Shown here: positions 30,334-38,624 of the stretch, in pieces | Position numbering within the stretch: position 1 is the first letter of the stretch | Layout of the letters: each line of letters begins with the position of its first letter | Source: Thermotogota bacterium ADurb.Bin062 | Lineage (GTDB): Bacteria; Thermotogota; Thermotogae; MWEM01 | Reading direction: 5' to 3' | Length of the DNA stretch: 38,624 nucleotides | NCBI GenBank assembly: GCA_002071085.1 | Contig: MWEM01000024.1 | Coordinates: forward strand, 1 to 38,624 | Notes under the pieces: model-generated | The model's database searches: none | What the model saw: only the letters and a program-made list of their open reading frames with translations | Told to the model about the DNA's origin: nothing | Translations under genes and position numbers: made by a program

Positions 30334-31100
30334 GTTGTAAATGACCAAAAAACCTCTTTAACGTTCAAAGAAAGACCCCTGAAAAAACCTCGAGGACCAC
30401 AGAAAGCAGGCAGAAGTTGTACCATTTTTCAGGCGAAGGAATAGCGTGAACCCCGCCGTTTTCTTGACAAAGCGATGAAAAATCGATTTGGTTATGTCAA
30501 ACTACAAAGACTCGGTTTTCTACATTCTGGAAATTGCGCATACACGCGGAGACAGCTGTGTGGGACAATTTATGCGGTGACATAACTAAGAGGTTCATCG
30601 CGGGGTAACCAGCGGGCTGACTTCGGAAGCCCACGTAGTCTCGCGATACGCATTTTGTTTTTTAAGACGCCGCAATGGATCTGTGGGGTTATCGCGGGGT
30701 AAGTGGTTTTTACGACCTCGCGATCCACCCTTGGAAAGCCTGGGAACGCCACACTTTAGTGTGGCATGGTCCATTGTTCTCTCCGCGCCCTCTGTGACCT
30801 CCGTGCGAACCTTTTTTTGTGAAAGCACTGGGAACGCTGGACTTTAGTCGGGCATGTTTCTTTCCGAGAGAGCCCGGTCTCTTGCCCGGTTTTCCGTTGT
30901 GTTCTCCGTGCCCTCTGTGCGAACCCTGTTTTTTGAACTTTGGAACGAACGAAAACCGGTATCGCGCCGTCGCGAAAAGAAAGGGCGCTTACGCCCAGAT
31001 GACTACACGGATAAAAAACCGTGCGATCGACCCTGGTCTTGTTTCTCGATTACACCCCATAGCTTGACCCACACCAGCACTTTTTTTTATCTCCTCGGCA
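30334..31100. repeat. Gene-free region with dispersed repeats
   Basis: I see nothing definable from 30334 to 30590. Then: the 51-nt branched hairpin (30597-30647), an ATCGCGGGG-to-CGCGAT stem (about 30690-30725), the palindrome GCCACACTTTAGTGTGGC (30748-30765), CTCTGTG/CTCCGTG units (about 30778-30810 and 30898-30925), and the reverse-oriented 115-bp element (about 30959-31075). Confidence 0.75.
30597..30647 (+). repeat. 51-nt branched hairpin element, copy 2
   Basis: Outer arms ATCGCG (30597-30602) and CGCGAT (30642-30647) enclose GGGCT(GACTTCGGA)AGCCC. It matches the element at 20712-20762, with differences confined mostly to the single-stranded linker before the closing arm. Confidence 0.75.
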
Positions 31101-31252
31101 TGGTAAACTCAGTTCACACGAACTCCTGCGAACTTGTTTCTTATTCACCAAAACGAAGGTAGAGCGGCGAGAGCTTGGGGGGCGCAGACATTGCGTTCAC
31201 CTCGAATGACCCTGACACTCCCACCCTCTCGCTGTATGAAGGAGGTCTTTCC

Positions 31253-33328
31253 TTGAAAGGGAAACGCATTTCTGTGGTTTCGTTCCTATTGGTCGGGCTA
31301 ATCGTCATTTCGGGATGTCTTTGTCGAGTGATCATTACCCCGCCAATCATCGCGCTCGTTGAACCTGCAGACGAGGCAACCGATCAACCAACCGCCCTTA
31401 TCCTCACCTGGGAAGCGACGCCGGGCGCATTGAAAAGCAATAAAACGCGGCTGGTAACGATAACCGACTACCTCATCTATTTCTCACGGATAGACGAAGA
31501 CTACGGCGACCCGGAAACCACGCCCGACAAACAGGTGGAGAAGACGGGTCTGGCATACGGCGCCACCTACAAGTGGAAGGTCACGGCGGTACAATCGGAC
31601 GGGCAGACGGCGAGCGAGGAGCGAACCTTTTCCACGCAAGAGACTCCGGTTCCATCTCAGACCATTCACCGCTACGACTCGACAGGTCGATACCAAAACA
31701 GTTACGACAGGCTCAGCGACGCGGTCAACGAGGCAAACGACAAGGACCGTATCGAAGTGTTAGGCGGAACGGTTTTGGACAACGAGACTCAGCAGGTCAC
31801 GATCTCGAGCAAAGAAGTTTCGATCCGCTCGAGCAACGCGGCGCCGTTCGTCTTGGATATGCAGCAGAGAGATCGTGTTTTGATGCTCACCGACGGAGCC
31901 TCGGTTACACTACGCGGGGCGATCATCACCGGCGGAGAGGCAAACGCAGACGGAGGCGGCGTGTACGTCGAAAGCGGCGCGTTTAGCGCCATCGACACAA
32001 CGATTACTTCGAACTTCACGCTCTCTTTCGGTGGCGGCGTTTGTGTCCTCGGAACTTTCAACGCCGTAAACACGAAGATCGAATCGAACCGGGCTTTCTG
32101 GAGTGGGGGAGGGGTGTGTGTCATCGGGACGTTCAACGCGGTGGATACGACGATAGAATCGAACACAGGAGCATTTGGCGGCGGCGTGTACGTCGAAAGC
32201 GGGGTCTTTAACGCCACCGACACGACGGTCCTCTCGAACACCGCAAACTGGGGGGGTGGAGGTGTGTGCGTCTATGGCGGGGTGTTCAATGACCACAACT
32301 CGACGATCGAATCAAACCTCTCATACGAAAACGGCGGGGGTGTGGTCGTAGGCGGGACATTCAACTCAATAGGCACAACGATCGCATCGAACACGGCGTT
32401 AGAACTCGGGGGAGGGGTACACGTCTATGCGAATGGGACCTTCAACGCAATGAGTTCGTCGCTCCTCTCGAACATCGCGAACTTCGGTGGAGGGATGTAC
32501 CTCGTCGGAACCTGCAACGCCACGAACACAACGATGGCCTCAAACCGTGCGGACACGCATGGTGGAGGGACATACATCAGCGGAACGGAAAGTCCTGGCG
32601 CGTTTGAGAGCGGTAACCTCAACGCGGCGCATACGGCGATCACCTCAAATAGGGCTCAAAGAGGCGGCGGCGTGTACGTCTCGTATGGGGCTTTCGATGC
32701 CTTTGACACGACGGTCGCTTCTAACACGGCTAACGGAGAGTATGCCCAAGGCGGTGGAGTATGCCTCGAAAAATGGGGAATTTTCAACGCTCGCAACACG
32801 GTGATCGCCTCGAACAAATCGCACGGAGTGTACGCCAGTGGGGGCGGGGTAGGTGTCTATGACGGCGCCTTCAACGCCACGGGCACGACTATATCCTCGA
32901 ATGAAGCGGATGGACAAGCAGTAACCTGCGGCGGCGGTGTGTACGTAGGTGGGGGCGCTTTCAACTCTTTCAACACAACAATCAACGCGAACACCGCGAA
33001 TGGCGAAAACGCCAGTGGGGGCGGTGTATACATCGATACGGGAGGGACTTTCAACGCTCTCAACACAACGGTCTCCTCGAACGCTGCGGAGTTGTTTGGT
33101 GGCGGGATTTATTGGAACTACGAGGACGGAGGAAGAATCTACACATCCGGTAATCCTTGGAAACAGAATGACGTCACTCCCCCCGATGACCAGCCGAACG
33201 ATTTCTCAGTCGACACGAATGGGGAAATAAAGACCGGCACAGAGTATAGTGATTTCCATCCCGCCCGAGTCTTCGGGAATACGGCGGAGAAGTTTCCCAA
33301 CACCGATCAGATGATGGTGGATAAATAA
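31253..33328 (+). CDS. Lipoprotein with one Fn3-like module and a repetitive beta-helix
   Basis: A 691-aa protein. Start TTG 31253 is chosen because AAGGAGG (31239-31245) is 7 nt upstream and the frame then begins with a signal sequence and lipobox ISGC. One Fn3-like module follows (EPADEATDQPTALILTWEA to TYKWKVTAVQSDGQ). Then comes a joining segment (RYDSTGRYQNSYDRLSDAV) and about 15 cycles of GGGVYV...TFNA--TTI-SN, each about 20-35 residues, the pattern of a right-handed parallel beta-helix resembling polymorphic outer membrane proteins. The C-terminus repeats the end seen in the paralogue at 33599. Probably a surface protein. Ligand unknown. Confidence 0.82.
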   Translation: MKGKRISVVSFLLVGLIVISGCLCRVIITPPIIALVEPADEATDQPTALILTWEATPGALKSNKTRLVTITDYLIYFSRIDEDYGDPETTPDKQVEKTGLAYGATYKWKVTAVQSDGQTASEERTFSTQETPVPSQTIHRYDSTGRYQNSYDRLSDAVNEANDKDRIEVLGGTVLDNETQQVTISSKEVSIRSSNAAPFVLDMQQRDRVLMLTDGASVTLRGAIITGGEANADGGGVYVESGAFSAIDTTITSNFTLSFGGGVCVLGTFNAVNTKIESNRAFWSGGGVCVIGTFNAVDTTIESNTGAFGGGVYVESGVFNATDTTVLSNTANWGGGGVCVYGGVFNDHNSTIESNLSYENGGGVVVGGTFNSIGTTIASNTALELGGGVHVYANGTFNAMSSSLLSNIANFGGGMYLVGTCNATNTTMASNRADTHGGGTYISGTESPGAFESGNLNAAHTAITSNRAQRGGGVYVSYGAFDAFDTTVASNTANGEYAQGGGVCLEKWGIFNARNTVIASNKSHGVYASGGGVGVYDGAFNATGTTISSNEADGQAVTCGGGVYVGGGAFNSFNTTINANTANGENASGGGVYIDTGGTFNALNTTVSSNAAELFGGGIYWNYEDGGRIYTSGNPWKQNDVTPPDDQPNDFSVDTNGEIKTGTEYSDFHPARVFGNTAEKFPNTDQMMVDK

Positions 33329-33421
33329 CTCTCAAAGCGTACCGAACTTCTGGGAGCACCCAAGGCTTCCCAGGGCGCCCACAGGCTTGCGGCGCTTCGA
33401 GGGTGTTTCCAGTCAGTCTCT

Positions 33422-33449
33422 TTGTTTTCTTTCGTTGCTATGGTAAAAT
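33422..33449 (+). promoter_or_regulatory. Predicted promoter of the large beta-helix lipoprotein gene
   Basis: TTGTTT (33422-33427), 16 nt, TAAAAT (33444-33449) with TG one base upstream (extended -10). About 145 nt of leader follows to the ATG at 33599. A similar but weaker TGG-TAAACT lies at 31101-31109 upstream of the paralogous gene. The 270-bp gap 33329-33598 holds no gene. Confidence 0.5.
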
Positions 33450-33598
33450 ATTCCCAAGATGCGCTCGATGACGCAACCGCATACGGTCGCCATAAGGCTA
33501 ACTTTAACGATAAGGGCTTGAAGGTCGTGGATACCGTGTTCCTTCTTTCCTTTACTTTCTTTTTGATGTTTTCTCGTCTGCACGAAGGAGGGTACTAA

Positions 33599-36500
33599 AT
33601 GAGAAGAAAGTCACTTTCGGCGTTTTTACTTCTACTGTTAGGAATTACCTTGTTGACTTCGATTTCGGGGTGTCTCTCCCGCAATAGGCCAACGTTTGCG
33701 CCACCGACGATAGAGCTCACGAGCCCCGCAAGCGGATCGACGGACTTGGCGACACCGGTGAAACTGGAATGGGAAGCGGCACCGGGCGCTCAAACGAATG
33801 CGGGGAAACGCGACGGAGTGACCATCACAGAGTATGAGGTTAATTACAAAAAAACCGATGGCACGGGTACAACCCAAACGGCGACGACAGTTGACAAATC
33901 ATATAGCCTGACGGATCTTGCATACGGGACTCAATACACGTGGTGGGTCGTGGCCAAACAATCGGACGGGCAACGCAAGAAGAGCGACGAGTGGGTCTTT
34001 TCTACACAGGCCGCTCAATACGATACCCCGGAGATCGCGCTCAAGAGTCCCGAGGATGGCGCGCCAAATCAGTCAACAACGTTGACGTTAACGTGGGAAG
34101 CGACACCGGGCGCGCAAACGAATGCGGGGAAACGCGACGGTGTGAGCATCAAAGAGTATGAGGTGTATCATAAGAAAACGGGAGACCCGGATCCCACCGA
34201 ACCCGCCACAACTGTTGATCAATTCCATAATCTAACGAACCTTGCATACGAGACAGAATACTTGTGGTGGGTCGTGGCCAAACAATCGGACGGCAAGCGG
34301 GCGACGAGTACCGAGTGGACCTTTACGACCCAGGCAGTTCAGTTCGATGCCCCGGAAATAGCGCTTAAAAGCCCTTGGAACGGCGCGGGGGATCAGCCGA
34401 CGACGGTGACTTTGACCTGGGAGGCGACAGAAGGCAAGCAAACGTACGTGGGGGAGCGAGCGACGGCGATAGAGGGCTACCTCGTCTATTTTGGCGTGAA
34501 TGGCCAGAAATATGGGGATCCAGTGAGGGTAACAACCACTCAGCAGCAGAGGCCGGGATTAGCCTATGGCACCACCTACAAGTGGCAGGTGGTGGCGCTG
34601 CAATCGGACGGGAAGCGAGCGACGAGTACCGAGTGGACCTTTACGACGCTGGCTCCAGTGTACGGGCCACCGACGATAGAGCTCACGGGGCCCGCGACAG
34701 GCGCGACAGACGAGGGGACGAAGGTAACTTTGACGTGGGAGGCGACACCTGGAGAGCTAAAGGCTGCGGGGAAACGCGACGGAGTGACCATCACAGGGTA
34801 TGAGGTGTATCATAAGAAAACGGGAGACCCGGATCCTACGAAACCTGCCACAACTGCTGATAACTCCTATGAACTGGAAAATCTTGAATACGGGACAGAA
34901 TACACGTGGAAAGTCGTGGCTCTCCAATCGGACGGGCAACGTGCGACAAGTACAGCGCGAACGTTCACGACAATGGAGTCTCTGTACAATCCACCGATGC
35001 TCGCACTCACGAGCCCCGCGAGCAGGGCGACGAATCAGGCAACGACCGTGACTTTAACGTGGGAAGCGACACCGGGAGTGCAAAAGATCGTCCCCGCGGG
35101 CGACCGCGATATGACGATATCCCATTATCTCGTCTATTTCGCGGCTGAAAATGCAGAATACGGCGAACCAGAAGCCACGGATGTGAAGCAGATGCAGAAA
35201 ACGGGCTTGGAATATGATACGACCTACAAGTGGAAAGTGAAAGCGGTTCAGTTTGACGGGCAATCAAAAACGAGCGATGAAAGCACATTCTCGACGCTGG
35301 CTCCAGTGTACGGACCACCGACGATAGAGCTCACGAGCCCCGCGAGCGGCGCGACGGATCGGCCGACGACGTTGACGTTAACGTGGGTGGCGACACCGGG
35401 CGCACAAACGAACGTGGGAGAGCGAGCGGTGAGTTTAACATTCCGCGTCTATTATCAAAAAGAGGGCGGTACCAAAGCATCTACTGAGACGGGGAATCCA
35501 TACTATAACTTGACCGACCTCGACCCCGAAGCCACATACACGTGGCAGGTTGTGGCGGTGCAATCGGACGGGCAACACGCGACGAGTACTGAGCGGACGT
35601 TCAAGACGCGCGCAGGAGGGGCCACAGAAACGCCTATCAAACGATATAACTCATCTGGAGCGCTACAAAAAGAATATGCCAAACTCAGCGAGGCGATCGC
35701 CGACGCGGTAAATGGAGACCGCATCGACGTGGACGGCGGAAAGGTATTGGATAACGAAGATAAACAAGTAACCATCGATGGAAAGCAGATAACGATCCGC
35801 TCTTCGCCTACCAACAATCCGTTTACTATAGATATGACTGAACTAAACAAACAAGGTTCCAACCGAGGAAACAACCGAGTTTTAGAAATTACTGGCGGAG
35901 CGTCGGTGACCATCCGCGATGCGATCATCACCGGTGGGAGTTTGGAAGGTAACGATGTCGGCGGCGGGATATGCATCACCGGAGGTAGTAACGTCACGAC
36001 CTTCAATGTGACGGTTAATGATAATACCGCAGGCCGAGGCGGTGGCGTGGGCGTCTACTTGCAAGGCGCTTTTAACGCTCACGACACGACGATCACAAAG
36101 AACACTGCGAGAGAGAAAGGCGGCGGCGTGTACGTCCAAACCGGCGCTTTTAACGCTTACGGCACGGCGATCACGGAGAACACCGCGCAATTTTTTGGGG
36201 GCGGCGGTGTGTTCGTCTTTGACGGCACTTTCAACGCTTACGAGGGCACAACGATCAGGGAGAACACCGCAGAAAAAAATGGCGGCGGCGGTGTGTACGT
36301 TGTAACTAATGGGACTTTCAACGCGACGGAAACGACGATCGCGTCGAACACTGCGGAAAAGTCTAACGGCGGCGGTGTGTACGTCTTTGAGGGTATATTC
36401 AATGCCTACGAAGGCACGACGATCACGAAGAACGAAGCTGATGTGGGCGGCGGAGTGGGTGTCTATGGGAATAATGGTACCTTCAACGCTTTTAATACAA

Positions 36501-37252
36501 CGATCACGGAGAACATCGCGAATTATTATGCCGGTGGAGTGGGTGTCGCGCGTGGCATTTTCAATGATTACCATTCGACAATCTCATCGAACTTCGCTTT
36601 CGGAGCTGGCGGAGTGGGTGTCGCTTACGGCACAGTCAATTCCGAGAACACGATAATCACGCGGAACGAAGCTTTCGAAGGAGGCGGAGTGGGTGTCGCA
36701 GCAGAGGGCGTTTTCAACGCTAGAAATACAAGGATAGAATCGAACAAGGGATATGAATCTGCTGGCGGAGTAGGTGTCACACTAGGCGGCGTTTTCAATG
36801 CGGAGGAAAGCGTTACCATTAAAGGCAACCGGGCTGATTCCGGTAACCCAGAAGACTTTCCTTCTTTTGGCGGCGGCGTGTTCGTCGCGGAAGGCGGCAT
36901 CTTCTATGCCAAGAACAACACAACTATCGAATCAAACGAAGCGGATTATGGCGGTGGGGTGTGCGTTACCGGTCCCCATGATGGTACAGAACGAGGAAAC
37001 TTCTACGCTGAAAGCGTCACAATTAAAGAGAATCGCGCGAAAAATGTAGGAGGCGGGATCGCGTGGGTCACCGGTATTTCAGAGATTCGTACCCGCGTTA
37101 ATACTTGGACCCCTGCTAGCGACCAAGAACAGGAGTTTTCGGTCACGACAACCGGGGAAATTCACGCGAAAACTACCGGTGACCCCGTCCAAGTCTTTGA
37201 GAATACGTCGGAAAAGGGTGGATCGCAGATGAAGGTGTTCGGCAATCCTTAG
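33599..37252 (+). CDS. Large lipoprotein with six Fn3-like modules and a repetitive beta-helix
   Basis: A 1217-aa paralogue of the preceding protein. GAAGGAGG precedes ATG 33599. The signal sequence ends with lipobox ISGC. Six Fn3-like modules follow, each opening with a variant of PPTIELTSPASGATD and carrying LTWEATPGAQTNAGKRDG and YTWWVVAKQSDGQ. Then the same joining segment (RYNSSGALQKEYAKLSEAI) and about 14 beta-helix cycles with GGGVYV and FNA--TTI--NTA. It differs from its neighbour mainly by expansion of the Fn3 part. Likely displayed on the cell surface with the beta-helix at the end of an Fn3 stalk (inference). Confidence 0.84.
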   Translation: MRRKSLSAFLLLLLGITLLTSISGCLSRNRPTFAPPTIELTSPASGSTDLATPVKLEWEAAPGAQTNAGKRDGVTITEYEVNYKKTDGTGTTQTATTVDKSYSLTDLAYGTQYTWWVVAKQSDGQRKKSDEWVFSTQAAQYDTPEIALKSPEDGAPNQSTTLTLTWEATPGAQTNAGKRDGVSIKEYEVYHKKTGDPDPTEPATTVDQFHNLTNLAYETEYLWWVVAKQSDGKRATSTEWTFTTQAVQFDAPEIALKSPWNGAGDQPTTVTLTWEATEGKQTYVGERATAIEGYLVYFGVNGQKYGDPVRVTTTQQQRPGLAYGTTYKWQVVALQSDGKRATSTEWTFTTLAPVYGPPTIELTGPATGATDEGTKVTLTWEATPGELKAAGKRDGVTITGYEVYHKKTGDPDPTKPATTADNSYELENLEYGTEYTWKVVALQSDGQRATSTARTFTTMESLYNPPMLALTSPASRATNQATTVTLTWEATPGVQKIVPAGDRDMTISHYLVYFAAENAEYGEPEATDVKQMQKTGLEYDTTYKWKVKAVQFDGQSKTSDESTFSTLAPVYGPPTIELTSPASGATDRPTTLTLTWVATPGAQTNVGERAVSLTFRVYYQKEGGTKASTETGNPYYNLTDLDPEATYTWQVVAVQSDGQHATSTERTFKTRAGGATETPIKRYNSSGALQKEYAKLSEAIADAVNGDRIDVDGGKVLDNEDKQVTIDGKQITIRSSPTNNPFTIDMTELNKQGSNRGNNRVLEITGGASVTIRDAIITGGSLEGNDVGGGICITGGSNVTTFNVTVNDNTAGRGGGVGVYLQGAFNAHDTTITKNTAREKGGGVYVQTGAFNAYGTAITENTAQFFGGGGVFVFDGTFNAYEGTTIRENTAEKNGGGGVYVVTNGTFNATETTIASNTAEKSNGGGVYVFEGIFNAYEGTTITKNEADVGGGVGVYGNNGTFNAFNTTITENIANYYAGGVGVARGIFNDYHSTISSNFAFGAGGVGVAYGTVNSENTIITRNEAFEGGGVGVAAEGVFNARNTRIESNKGYESAGGVGVTLGGVFNAEESVTIKGNRADSGNPEDFPSFGGGVFVAEGGIFYAKNNTTIESNEADYGGGVCVTGPHDGTERGNFYAESVTIKENRAKNVGGGIAWVTGISEIRTRVNTWTPASDQEQEFSVTTTGEIHAKTTGDPVQVFENTSEKGGSQMKVFGNP

Positions 37253-37291
37253 AAAACTATAGTCGCGAAAAAAGAAAGGGGCGTGGTAGGT

Positions 37292-37762
37292 ATGAAGAGA
37301 TTTTTAAAGATAGTGATTCTGAGTTCTATAACTGCGATGGTTTTCTTGCTATCTTCAGTGTATGAATGTCATGGAGGAGATATAATAGGTGAGTCCTATG
37401 GTTCTAATACCGTTGTGGATTTCAGGAATTATAGTGAGAAAAGAATAAAAATAATGTTTCCGAAGAATAAACATGAGTCGGGAGAAGTTATAATTCCCGG
37501 GTGTGACCCTAATAAAATGGGTCCAGTCTACCATCGCATGGGTTTCCAGCAGGGCTATTTCGATCCGCCATTGAGGTTTTTTATTTTTAAGGAAAATGAC
37601 GAAGGTGATTGGGATCCTTTAAATAACTTGACTGTAGGTGAATTTAAATCCAAGGGTGACGAAGCCGTTTCTGAAAAAAATTTGTTCAGAATATCTGATA
37701 GCGGGTATAAGAAGTATTCTAGACAACACGGTGCATCTGACTGGTGGCAAGAGGTACCTTGA
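37292..37762 (+). CDS. Small secreted protein of unknown function (156 aa)
   Basis: I do not recognise a family. It has a signal peptide (FLKIVILSSITAMVFLLSSV) with possible cleavage around the ECHGG segment. The mature part is rich in charged and aromatic residues (SEKRIKIMFPKNKHESG, YFDPPLRFFIFKEND). Codon use is AT-richer than in the surrounding genes. AGGGG lies about 12 nt before ATG 37292. It begins 39 nt after the large lipoprotein gene, so it may be co-transcribed. It may be a recently acquired gene. Confidence 0.65.
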   Translation: MKRFLKIVILSSITAMVFLLSSVYECHGGDIIGESYGSNTVVDFRNYSEKRIKIMFPKNKHESGEVIIPGCDPNKMGPVYHRMGFQQGYFDPPLRFFIFKENDEGDWDPLNNLTVGEFKSKGDEAVSEKNLFRISDSGYKKYSRQHGASDWWQEVP

Positions 37763-38624
37763 TATAACCCTAAAAGGGATACAGCTTTCCTGAGATGGCA
37801 TAGTATAAAAAGCGCCTCACCACTGATGATTCAAAATGATTCGTTGGTTCATCAGATAGGCAATAACCGGCAACATGATATCTAATAGGCAATTTGGCGC
37901 TGTAAATTCGTATGCGGATCGACGGTTCATTCCGATTCGTTCGATAATTGTACTGGCGCGCTATGTTTATGCGAGCGCCTGGGAATGCCAATTTTCAAGA
38001 CGGCGGTTTTTTTGGGAACGTCTGGGAACGCCGGGCTTAAGTCCGGCATGTTTTTTTCCAGGGAGGCCCTATCCCTTGACCGGTCTTCCTCTGTGTTCTC
38101 CGAGCCCTCTGTGCGAACCCCTGTTTTTAATCTTTGGAACGAACACCTGGGTATCGCGCGGTCGCAAAGAGAAGAAGCGCTTACGCCGCGATGCCCCGCT
38201 TGGGAAAGCCTACCTTCTCCGAGCCCTCTGTGCGAATTCACTCTTAAGTTCTTTATCCAGGCTTATTTTCTCTGCGTTCTCTCTGTGTTCTCCGTGTTCT
38301 CTGTGCGAGCGAGATCTTTTGCTTTAAATCCAGGCATTCTTTCTCTGTGCCCTCTGTGCGAACCCCTGTTTTTAATCTTTGGAACGAACACCTGGGTATC
38401 GCGCCGTCGCAAAGAGAAGGGGCGCTTACGCCGCGATGCCCCGCTTGAGAATGCCTACCTTCTCCGAGCCCTCTGCGCGAACTCGCTCTTAAGTTTTTTA
38501 TCCAGGCTTATTTTCTCTGTGTTCTCTCTGTGTTCTCCGTGTTCTCTGCGCGAGCTAGATCTTTTGCTTTAAATCCAGGCATTCTTTCTCTGTGCCCTCT
38601 GTGCGAACCTTTTTTGGTTTTTGA
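37763..38624. repeat. Gene-free repeat array at the right edge
   Basis: About 37800-37870 holds an AT-richer segment with a CTGATGA/TCATCAG inverted repeat. From 37975 it is a repeat mosaic: GGGAACGCCGGGCTTAAGTCCGGC hairpin parts, TTCTCTGTG/TTCTCCGTG units, and the CGCGCCGTCGC/GCGCTTACGCCGCGATG stem-loop. The ORFs crossing it are shadows of repeats. Confidence 0.8.
38111..38600 (+). repeat. Tandem units with exact 245-bp period
   Basis: GTGCGAACC occurs at 38111, 38356 and 38601, and the sequence between follows the same order: TTTGGAACGAACACCTGGG, the stem-loop, CTCCGAGCCCTCTG, TTATCCAGGCTTATTTTCTC, CTCTGTGTTCTCCGTG runs, and TAAATCCAGGCATTCTTTCT. Two full units and the start of a third are present. 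Confidence 0.88.

Noticed and set aside
37985..38572. ORF of 195 codons at the right edge
   Set aside because: It follows the 245-bp repeats and has no recognisable protein features or start signals.

Overview
The window looks like a chromosomal segment of a Gram-negative-type bacterium with an outer membrane (an LptB-type ATPase, an OmpH/Skp-like chaperone, lipoproteins). It is most likely a member of, or close to, the Thermotogota. The main reason is gene order: AMMECR1 protein, its radical-SAM partner, ApbE, a NusG-domain-II membrane protein, a Gx-type membrane protein, Maf, RadC. As I recall it, this is the order around TM1551-TM1557 of Thermotoga maritima. The PPi-type phosphofructokinase and the Asp23-FakA pair fit but do not prove this. 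The lineage is an inference.

Layout: 1-532 holds the tail of a transposase and a small convergent ORF. 533-2060 is a gene-free mosaic of repeats. 2134-16025 is a dense rightward block: sensor kinase, HDOD protein, PPi-type phosphofructokinase, the TM1551-1557-like cluster, two uncharacterised proteins, TsaB, Asp23, FakA, ComEA. 16199-20415 covers envelope functions: OmpH/Skp-like, LptB-like, a lipoprotein of seven Fn3-like modules, and a sugar-phosphate transferase. 20416-21060 is more repeats. 21065-28915 carries three paralogous TrpX-type ABC solute-binding proteins, one of them in an operon with permease and ATPase, with leftward sdaAB-sdaAA in between. 29094-29699 is a leftward GGDEF-like protein with a C-terminal ribbon-helix-helix domain. 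30009-30251 is a tRNA-Glu/Val/Phe operon. 31253-37252 holds two paralogous lipoproteins (Fn3 plus beta-helix), then a small AT-richer secreted protein. The window ends in another repeat array.

The most exciting find is in front of the three TrpX-type genes. Each leader RNA encodes a short peptide too small for ordinary gene calling. In each, a run of aromatic codons lies just before a segment that can form an antiterminator, which is mutually exclusive with an intrinsic terminator directly upstream of the gene. The peptides align (FVFAFRTKPSCGFV, VYYFWYKTRPSVGFVCL, FVYAYYRAKPSCGFAFFP), but the regulatory codons change from Phe to Phe/Tyr/Trp mixed to Tyr. The stems keep pairing through compensatory changes. 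This has the full architecture of ribosome-mediated attenuation, here triplicated and apparently re-tuned for different aromatic amino acids, and it predicts what each transporter carries.

Other points of interest: the GGDEF-RHH fusion with an AT-rich palindromic promoter, families of intergenic hairpins that covary between copies, tandem amplification of those repeats (periods near 340, 100 and 245 bp), a terminator-like hairpin inside the sugar transferase gene, and a nicotinate-nucleotide pyrophosphorylase-like protein of unknown role next to TsaB.
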